NCBI GenBank assembly: GCA_035495315.1
Contig: DATJGF010000181.1
Location: 1-30,739 of the forward strand
Origin: DATJGF01 sp035495315
Lineage (GTDB): Bacteria > Verrucomicrobiota > Verrucomicrobiia > Limisphaerales > UBA8199
DNA length: 30,739 bases
Direction of reading: 5' to 3'
Under the pieces are notes generated by a model. The model worked only from the letters and a program-made list of their open reading frames with translations, had not been told where the DNA came from and made no database searches. Made by a program: the position numbers and the translations under genes. This document shows, in pieces, positions 25,996 to 30,739 of the stretch. Position 1 is the stretch's first letter; the number at the start of each line of letters is the position of its first letter.

Positions 25996-28125
25996 GTGAC
26001 AGCGCATGCAGCGGACCCAAGGGCGAGCAAGTTTTCCAAGCTTGTCACACAAGCACCTACCTTACTATCGAGACATTTCTGGATTTGGCCTTTATTAGGT
26101 GCGATTGCGTTGCTTGGGGTTGGAGTTTGGGTCCGCAGCCGGGTTGAAGGAGCAACCCGACAGGAGTTGGCTTCGCGGTTAACCACTCTACTTAATTCCG
26201 AGGTTGCCACGATGCGGCTCTGGTGCTCGGAACGGGAGTCCGATATCAAGTCCTATGCATCCGATGTGCGGGTCCAGGGGGTCGTGCTGGAATTGGTGGA
26301 ACTCGCGCACAACCCAAACACCGCGGCGCTGGCCAACTCTGCCACCGCTCAGGCAATGAAGCTCTACTTGAGTCCGCTGCTCGAAACCCACCATTATGTT
26401 GATTACCTGGTCATTTCTCCGCAACGCCGTGTTTTGGCCGCCCTTGATCCTAAGTTAGTGAACCTTCAAACACCACCGGTGTATGAAACCAACTTGCGCC
26501 GGGCTCTCGGCGGCAAACCAGCCATCTCTCGCCCATTCCTCAACCAATGGCCCGAGGGTCAGTACACAAACAGCGCGATTATGTTTGTGGCCGCGCCTGT
26601 GACCTCAAACGAGGGCAAAGTGGTCGCCATTTTGGCCCTGCGCATGAACCCGGAAGATGAGTTCAGTCGGATATTCTCCATGTCCCGTCTGGGCAAGACG
26701 GGAGAATCTTATGCTTTTGACCGGCGCGCCGTCATGTTGACTGCTTCGCGTTTTGATCCCGAGCTGCGCAAACTTGGGTTGATTCCCAGTCATTCGAATT
26801 CTACCTCTGTGTTAAACCTGCGCTTGACGGATCCGGGAGTGGATTTGGAGCGGGGCAAATCTTCGCTTACGACACATTCAGAGTTCCCATTGACCCGGAT
26901 GGCTGCGGAGGCAATAAAGGGATGGGAAGGAGTCGATGTTCAGGGCTACCGCAATTACCGCGGGTTGAAGGTGGTGGGTGCCTGGAGCTGGGTGCCTGAA
27001 TACGGAATGGGGGTTGCTACCGAGGAAGCGGCCGAAGAGGCTTTCGAGACATTTTATATTTTGCGTCGAGCCTTTGTCGTTTTGTTTTTGCTGCTGGTGT
27101 TGAGCGCGTGCGCGATTCTCGTATTCACGCTATCAGTCGAACGTTTGCAGGCTTCGGTGCGCCGCAACGCGCTAGCTGCCCGTCATCTGGGGCAGTATGT
27201 GCTGATGCAGGAAATCGGCCGTGGGGCAAATGGGATGGTTTATCGGGCTCGGCATTCATTGTTGCGCCGTCCCGTTGCCATCAAGCTGCTGAGTCCGGAG
27301 ATGACCAACGATGGCAATATTGCGCGCTTCGAGCACGAGGTGCAAATGACCAGTCAACTGACTCACCCGAATACGATTGCGATCTATGATTTCGGGCGAA
27401 CACCCGAGGGCCTGTTCTACTACGCGATGGAGTACCTCAGCGGGATTAACCTGGACCAACTTGTGCGGCGGTTCGGACCTCAACCCGAGGGGCGCGTAAT
27501 CCATGTCCTGCGCCAGGTATGCGCCTCGCTCGCGGAGGCGCATCAGATCGGACTGATTCATCGCGATATCAAGCCCGCCAATATCGTTCTTACCCGCCGC
27601 GGTGGGGCTTATGATATGGTCAAAGTTTTGGATTTCGGCGTCGTTCGGGCCGTGCATATCGATTCCGCCGACAAGGCCAGCTTAAACGCGATCGTCGGGA
27701 CTCCGCATTTCATGTCACCGGAGGCCATTGAACGACCGGCTTCGGTCGACGCGCGCAGTGATCTTTACTCCGTTGGCGCTCTCGGTTATTGGCTGCTAAC
27801 CGGCAAGACGCTCTTCGATGGCCAGGAAGTGCAGGAACTGCTTAAACAACAGGTACAGCTGGTTCCTCCCCGAGTTTCCGAACGACTCGGAACGTTGGTT
27901 ACACCTGATCTTGAGGCTGTGATCGCAAGCTGTTTGTCAAAAGTTACGGACCAACGCCCCGCCAGCGCCGAGGTCCTCGAAGCTGCTTTAGGCGCGTGCA
28001 GTTCGGCCAAAGCGTGGACCGCCGAGGACGCCGAAAATTGGTGGAAAGAACATCTTGCGGGGGTTGACGTCCTGCCTGTGACCCAAATGGCCGAAAAGAC
28101 TCTTATTATTGCCGACCGTAGCTAA
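25996..28125 (+). CDS. Membrane Ser/Thr protein kinase with extracytoplasmic sensor domain
   Basis: A 709-residue protein. It has a short N-terminal tail, TM1 (about 28-46), a large extracytoplasmic region (about 50-350) resembling a Cache-type sensor (FLNQWPEGQYTNSAIMFVAAPV ... EGKVVAILALRM ... GKTGESYAFDR ... WSWVPEYGMGVATE), TM2 (about 357-379), then a complete Hanks-type kinase domain: EIGRGANGMVYRARH, VAIK (K430), HRDIKPAN (H522-R-D524), DFG (D546), GTPHFMSPE, and DARSDLYSVGALGYWLL. All catalytic residues are present. The order (sensor first, kinase at the C-terminus) is the reverse of PknB. The start is GTG at 25996; there is no ATG before the sensor. It probably senses a small extracellular ligand and phosphorylates cytoplasmic proteins, perhaps the partner of the FHA protein. 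Confidence 0.93.
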   Translation: MTAHAADPRASKFSKLVTQAPTLLSRHFWIWPLLGAIALLGVGVWVRSRVEGATRQELASRLTTLLNSEVATMRLWCSERESDIKSYASDVRVQGVVLELVELAHNPNTAALANSATAQAMKLYLSPLLETHHYVDYLVISPQRRVLAALDPKLVNLQTPPVYETNLRRALGGKPAISRPFLNQWPEGQYTNSAIMFVAAPVTSNEGKVVAILALRMNPEDEFSRIFSMSRLGKTGESYAFDRRAVMLTASRFDPELRKLGLIPSHSNSTSVLNLRLTDPGVDLERGKSSLTTHSEFPLTRMAAEAIKGWEGVDVQGYRNYRGLKVVGAWSWVPEYGMGVATEEAAEEAFETFYILRRAFVVLFLLLVLSACAILVFTLSVERLQASVRRNALAARHLGQYVLMQEIGRGANGMVYRARHSLLRRPVAIKLLSPEMTNDGNIARFEHEVQMTSQLTHPNTIAIYDFGRTPEGLFYYAMEYLSGINLDQLVRRFGPQPEGRVIHVLRQVCASLAEAHQIGLIHRDIKPANIVLTRRGGAYDMVKVLDFGVVRAVHIDSADKASLNAIVGTPHFMSPEAIERPASVDARSDLYSVGALGYWLLTGKTLFDGQEVQELLKQQVQLVPPRVSERLGTLVTPDLEAVIASCLSKVTDQRPASAEVLEAALGACSSAKAWTAEDAENWWKEHLAGVDVLPVTQMAEKTLIIADRS

Positions 28126-28130
28126 TGGCT

Positions 28131-28239
28131 GTTGCAAAACTGCGTTCCTTCGGATAGGGCCCGCTCTGCGAGCGGGCCGAACTGGCATACTGCGCCAACT
28201 GCGGTCCCCTCGGCGAGGCGAACCTACCACTTTTGCAAC
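28131..28239. repeat. Inverted repeat downstream of the kinase gene, with internal GC-rich hairpin
   Basis: Perfect 9-bp ends GTTGCAAAA (28131-28139) and TTTTGCAAC (28231-28239) enclose a strong hairpin GGCCCGCT-CTGCG-AGCGGGCC (28158-28178) and short ACTGCG repeats. Starting only 5 bp after the kinase stop, it may serve as a terminator or RNA-stability element, or be a dispersed repeat. Confidence 0.55.
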
Positions 28240-28330
28240 AAGTTTAGGCTAGGGGAAGGCCGAATTCATATTCAGATTGCTGTGCAACAAATGCCCGGAT
28301 GACGGTCCAAGCGCGGGATTACTGAACTCA

Positions 28331-28526
28331 ACGCTGCGGGTGCATTCCGACACTGCCCCCGGAGCGCGAACCGTCCCTGGCTCGCAGCAACCAGGCACTA
28401 GTGCTGACGTTAAAACACCTCCCGACCGTCGGTGCTTTCGAGCCCGCTGCGAGCCAGGGACGGCTCGCGCTCCGCTATCAGCCTCGTCGCTCATGGTGGC
28501 TGTATTCGAATGCACCCCAACGCTGC
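28331..28526. repeat. Long fold-back repeat upstream of the DUF1080 gene
   Basis: Arms 28362-28388 and 28446-28472 (27 bp, one mismatch; containing CCCTGGCTCGCAGC and GCTGCGAGCCAGGG) are inverted copies. An outer pair, GGGTGCATTC near 28340 and GAATGCACCC near 28510, extends the symmetry. The centre holds further small palindromes (GCACTAGTGC, CCGACCGTCGG). Open frames across it on both strands translate to Arg/Pro-rich low-complexity sequence and are not genes. It looks like a dispersed noncoding element. Confidence 0.65.
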
Positions 28527-28580
28527 TGCGCGCCTGAATTCTGCTTGCGTTATACAGGGCTCCACCGCATAAGGGGGCGC

Positions 28581-29591
28581 ATGAACTATCGACGCTTTAA
28601 ACCCGTCCTCACCTTTTCGTGCCTCCTTATCGTGTTAGCAAGCCATGCGGCGGAAAGCCCGTTTGCTGGCGAGTGGGAACTCACCTTGCCGGGACCAGGC
28701 GGCAATGCTGGTTGGCTCGGTGTGCAGCAACAAAATGGGCAGCTTGGGGTAAGCATTATGTGGCGAGCGGGAAGTGTCGAACCAGTCGCCTCAGCCGCGA
28801 TCGACGGCAATCAGCTAGTAATGACTCGCAAACACGAGAGCGAACTCAAGGACGCCCAGGGTCACAAATCAACGGTGGTTACAATTGAAAATATCAGTTG
28901 CAAAGTCGAGGGAAGTGCCATGCGGGGGACCAGCATCAAACCGCGCGAGAACGGGGCAGGGGAAGACGTGGTGGAATTCAGCGGTCGTCGCCAACCGCCA
29001 ATGCCTCCGGCGCCGGATCTCAGCAAGGTGAAGTTTGGGGATGCCATCTCGCTTATTAATGGCAAAGACCTCACGGGCTGGCGGTTGACCGATCCGCATG
29101 CTGTCAACGGTTGGAGCATCAAGGACGGGCTGCTGGTGAACAATCCGGTCCAGGAGGAAGGCAAGCATAAGAACTACGGCAACTTGCGGACGGATAAGGA
29201 ATTCGAAGATTTTAGTTTAAAGGTCGAGGTGCGCGTGGATAAAGGCCAGAATAGCGGGGTGTATGTCCGAGGGATTTACGAGGTGCAGGTCGCTGATACC
29301 TATGGCCGACCAGTCGATCCCCACAATATGGGCGCTGTCTACAGCCGGATTAAACCGAGCGGTAGCGCCGAGAAGGCGCCCGGTGAGTGGCAAACCATGG
29401 AGATCACGTTTGTCGATCGCCACATCACCGTTGAGCTGAACGACAAGAAGATTATCGATAATCAGCCGGTCCTGGGCTGCACCGGAGGCGCTCTCTGGGC
29501 AGACGTCAGCCGGCCAGGGCCGATCTATCTCCAGGGGGACCACACCGGTATTACTTATCGAAAGCTGGAGTTGCGTCCAGTGGTGCATTGA
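28581..29591 (+). CDS. Secreted DUF1080 (3-keto-disaccharide hydrolase-type) protein
   Basis: A 336-residue exported protein. I chose the ATG at 28581 because AAGGGGG precedes it and it opens a clean signal peptide (MNYRRFKPVLTFSCLLIVLA, cleavage after HAA); the frame extends to 28401 through a repeat. Residues about 28-135 are a small beta-rich domain (FAGEWELTL ... WLGVQQQNGQL). Residues about 150-335 are the DUF1080 concanavalin-like domain: ISLINGKDLTGWRL, WSIKDGLLVN, NLRTDKEFEDFSLKVEVRV, NSGVYVRGIYEVQVADTYG and GPIYLQGDHTGITYRKLELRP. Some members hydrolyse 3-keto-glycosides made by Gfo/Idh/MocA-type dehydrogenases, which fits the oxidoreductase and ThuA genes in the first part of the window. 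Transcribed toward the broken pseudopilin gene, 17 bp away. Confidence 0.9.
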   Translation: MNYRRFKPVLTFSCLLIVLASHAAESPFAGEWELTLPGPGGNAGWLGVQQQNGQLGVSIMWRAGSVEPVASAAIDGNQLVMTRKHESELKDAQGHKSTVVTIENISCKVEGSAMRGTSIKPRENGAGEDVVEFSGRRQPPMPPAPDLSKVKFGDAISLINGKDLTGWRLTDPHAVNGWSIKDGLLVNNPVQEEGKHKNYGNLRTDKEFEDFSLKVEVRVDKGQNSGVYVRGIYEVQVADTYGRPVDPHNMGAVYSRIKPSGSAEKAPGEWQTMEITFVDRHITVELNDKKIIDNQPVLGCTGGALWADVSRPGPIYLQGDHTGITYRKLELRPVVH

Positions 29592-29608
29592 AGTTCCAAC
29601 TCGGCCGC

Positions 29609-30519
29609 TCACTTAAAGGCGGTGGGTTCCAAGGTGCGGACCGCGAGCCATTCAAAATCGCGGCGATCAGGCCCTGCAGCAAGAGGCATGCTTCGGAAGT
29701 CCCAGCCAATGTACCTTACCGGTTGGCGAGTTTGCGGCACAAGCCACTTTTTGTATTCGACATGCCCATCAGCGAACGCCAAGCTGCAGCCCCCATCATG
29801 GTAACTCGCGGGAAGCTGCTGCCAGGCCGTAATGCCGAGGTTGTACCCAGCCCAGAACGAGGGTGACGTAAGAGTATCGGCCTGCTCGTCCAGAAGAACC
29901 CAGGTCATGCAGGGCGCCAGAGCCGTGAGGTCATATATCCTCAGAAAAAACGACGAACCATAGATCGGTCCCCGCGCCTCGTGTTTTGTAGGCAGTTGAG
30001 TCCATTCTGCCGTCCCCCAGCACCCAGTTCATGGAAATACTCCTGGAGCGCTGGATAAATCCCGCGCCGCGCTGCGCAGGGCTGAGGAAGTTATCTTCGG
30101 GGCAGTGGTAAACAGCAGCCACATGGCTGATATATCGAGCAAGACCGCTCCACTTGTCTTGAGCGACATAAGCTACATTCGTATCCATTTGATCTGTGTC
30201 CCAGAAGAGCACGCCGTCCGCCCAGTTTGGACTTCCGTTCCACCCTCCTACACCCGTTCTTCCGGAGTTGATAGCTAGTCTGCCGGCGTGATCGTCCGCA
30301 TACATGAGCCAGGCGAGTCCGAGTTGGTGCTTATTGTTAAGGCATGTTGCGGTTCTCGATTTCGCTCGAGTCCGTGCCAACACTGGGAGCAGCAGACTCG
30401 CCAAAACAGAGATCACGGCGACGACCACCAGAAGCTCAAGCAAAGTAAAGCCGGGGTTGGACAGAGAATTATTTCGTCCTGTGAAAGTCTTCGGCCGATT
30501 TTGACCGCTTGGCTTTCAT
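29609..30519 (-). pseudogene. Frameshifted type II secretion/pilin-like protein (prepilin cleavage motif, DUF1559-type C-terminus)
   Basis: Three open segments read as one pseudopilin. An ATG at 30519, with GAGGTG before it, starts MKAKRSKSAEDF but meets TAA at 30469. A second frame supplies the prepilin signal GFTLLELLVVVAVISVLASLLLP and the body CLNNKHQLGLAWLMYADDHAGRL, ending at 29931. A third frame supplies LRIYDLTALAPCMTWVLLDEQAD and the C-terminal SLAFADGHVEYKKW. Frame one to two shifts between about 30455 and 30519. Frame two to three shifts at a six-A run on the plus strand (29945-29950); removing one base there restores VVFLRIYDL. Two shifts argue for decay or base-calling error over programmed slippage. 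Such proteins are abundant in Verrucomicrobiota. Confidence 0.75.
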
Positions 30520-30664
30520 ACCGCACCTCGTAAGCGAATTATGGCACGCCAATCGAGTCACGTCAAGATACTTCACCGCTAGACGCGAATGTCGTCATGA
30601 GGGGGCTCTATACCCCTTATTACACTCGGTTTGCGGATTGTTCTTAAAAATTGCCAAAATCCTG

Positions 30665-30692
30665 TTGCAGGCGAGAGGTTGTTTGGTATATT
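30665..30692 (+). promoter_or_regulatory. Possible promoter reading out of the window
   Basis: TTGCAG and TATATT are separated by 16 bp in an AT-richer stretch, with GGGAAGGG about 22 bp downstream that could serve as a ribosome site for a gene starting beyond the edge. No gene is seen in 30520-30739 itself. Confidence 0.3.
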
Positions 30693-30739
30693 CCGCGTTC
30701 CATTTCCCGATGCCGGGAAGGGAATTAGTTTAAAACCAT

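Noticed and set aside
28249..28537. Overlapping frames on both strands with EPGT/RAP-rich translations
   Set aside because: They lie within the fold-back repeat and both strands give similar low-complexity peptides, as expected from an inverted repeat.

Overview
The window looks like the chromosome of a soil or freshwater Verrucomicrobiota bacterium of the Pedosphaera/Limisphaerales type. The evidence is its gene content: a ThuA protein, a Tat-exported Gfo/Idh/MocA oxidoreductase, a DUF1080 protein, a pseudopilin with a C-terminal ADGH motif, a secreted Ig-like (Big_5) protein, a large RpoD, and frequent fold-back intergenic repeats. The lineage is inferred from these families, not from a marker-gene comparison.

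Left part (1-8.3 kb). A receiver-like protein at the edge is followed by a secreted Ig-like protein, a lysidine-type tRNA-Ile (CAU) gene with an encoded CCA and a good promoter, and the decayed N-terminal part of a tyrosine recombinase. A minus-strand carbohydrate block follows, in transcription order: NYN/OST-HTH protein, GH16-like secreted protein, Gfo/Idh/MocA oxidoreductase, ThuA plus TIM-barrel-like fusion, and a HEAT-repeat protein. It probably serves extracytoplasmic glycan breakdown. A DUF1080 protein at 28.6 kb belongs to the same functional world.

Centre (8.5-10.7 kb). The housekeeping sigma factor rpoD has its own promoter and a downstream hairpin. A 45-codon ORF with coding-like composition lies between rpoD and the NYN gene.

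Main region of interest (10.8-24.8 kb). Eleven minus-strand genes follow one another with ATGA overlaps, longer overlaps or very short gaps, broken only by two gaps of about 115 bp. In transcription order they are: a tandem alpha/beta hydrolase, an XPF/ERCC4-like nuclease, a STAS protein, an RsbW-like HATPase, an alkaline-phosphatase-superfamily phosphodiesterase, a GT2 glycosyltransferase, a nucleotidyltransferase-fold protein, an Sfp-type phosphopantetheinyl transferase, a WecB/TagA/CpsF (GT26) glycosyltransferase fused to two STAS domains, a 720-residue multi-pass membrane protein, a GT4 glycosyltransferase and a small alpha/beta esterase. The striking point is that a partner-switch regulatory module (STAS and its HATPase) shares the cluster with a sugar transferase that carries STAS domains. 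The three STAS domains have Cys, Thr and Ser respectively at the position of the SpoIIAA phosphoserine. I infer a surface-glycan pathway whose transferase may be controlled after translation by partner switching.

Right part (24.9-30.7 kb). An FHA/zinc-finger protein and a membrane Ser/Thr kinase with an extracytoplasmic sensor region are divergently transcribed around a nested fold-back repeat, and could form a phosphosignalling pair. Two more fold-back repeats, the DUF1080 gene, a pseudopilin gene broken by two frameshifts and a weak outward promoter complete the window.
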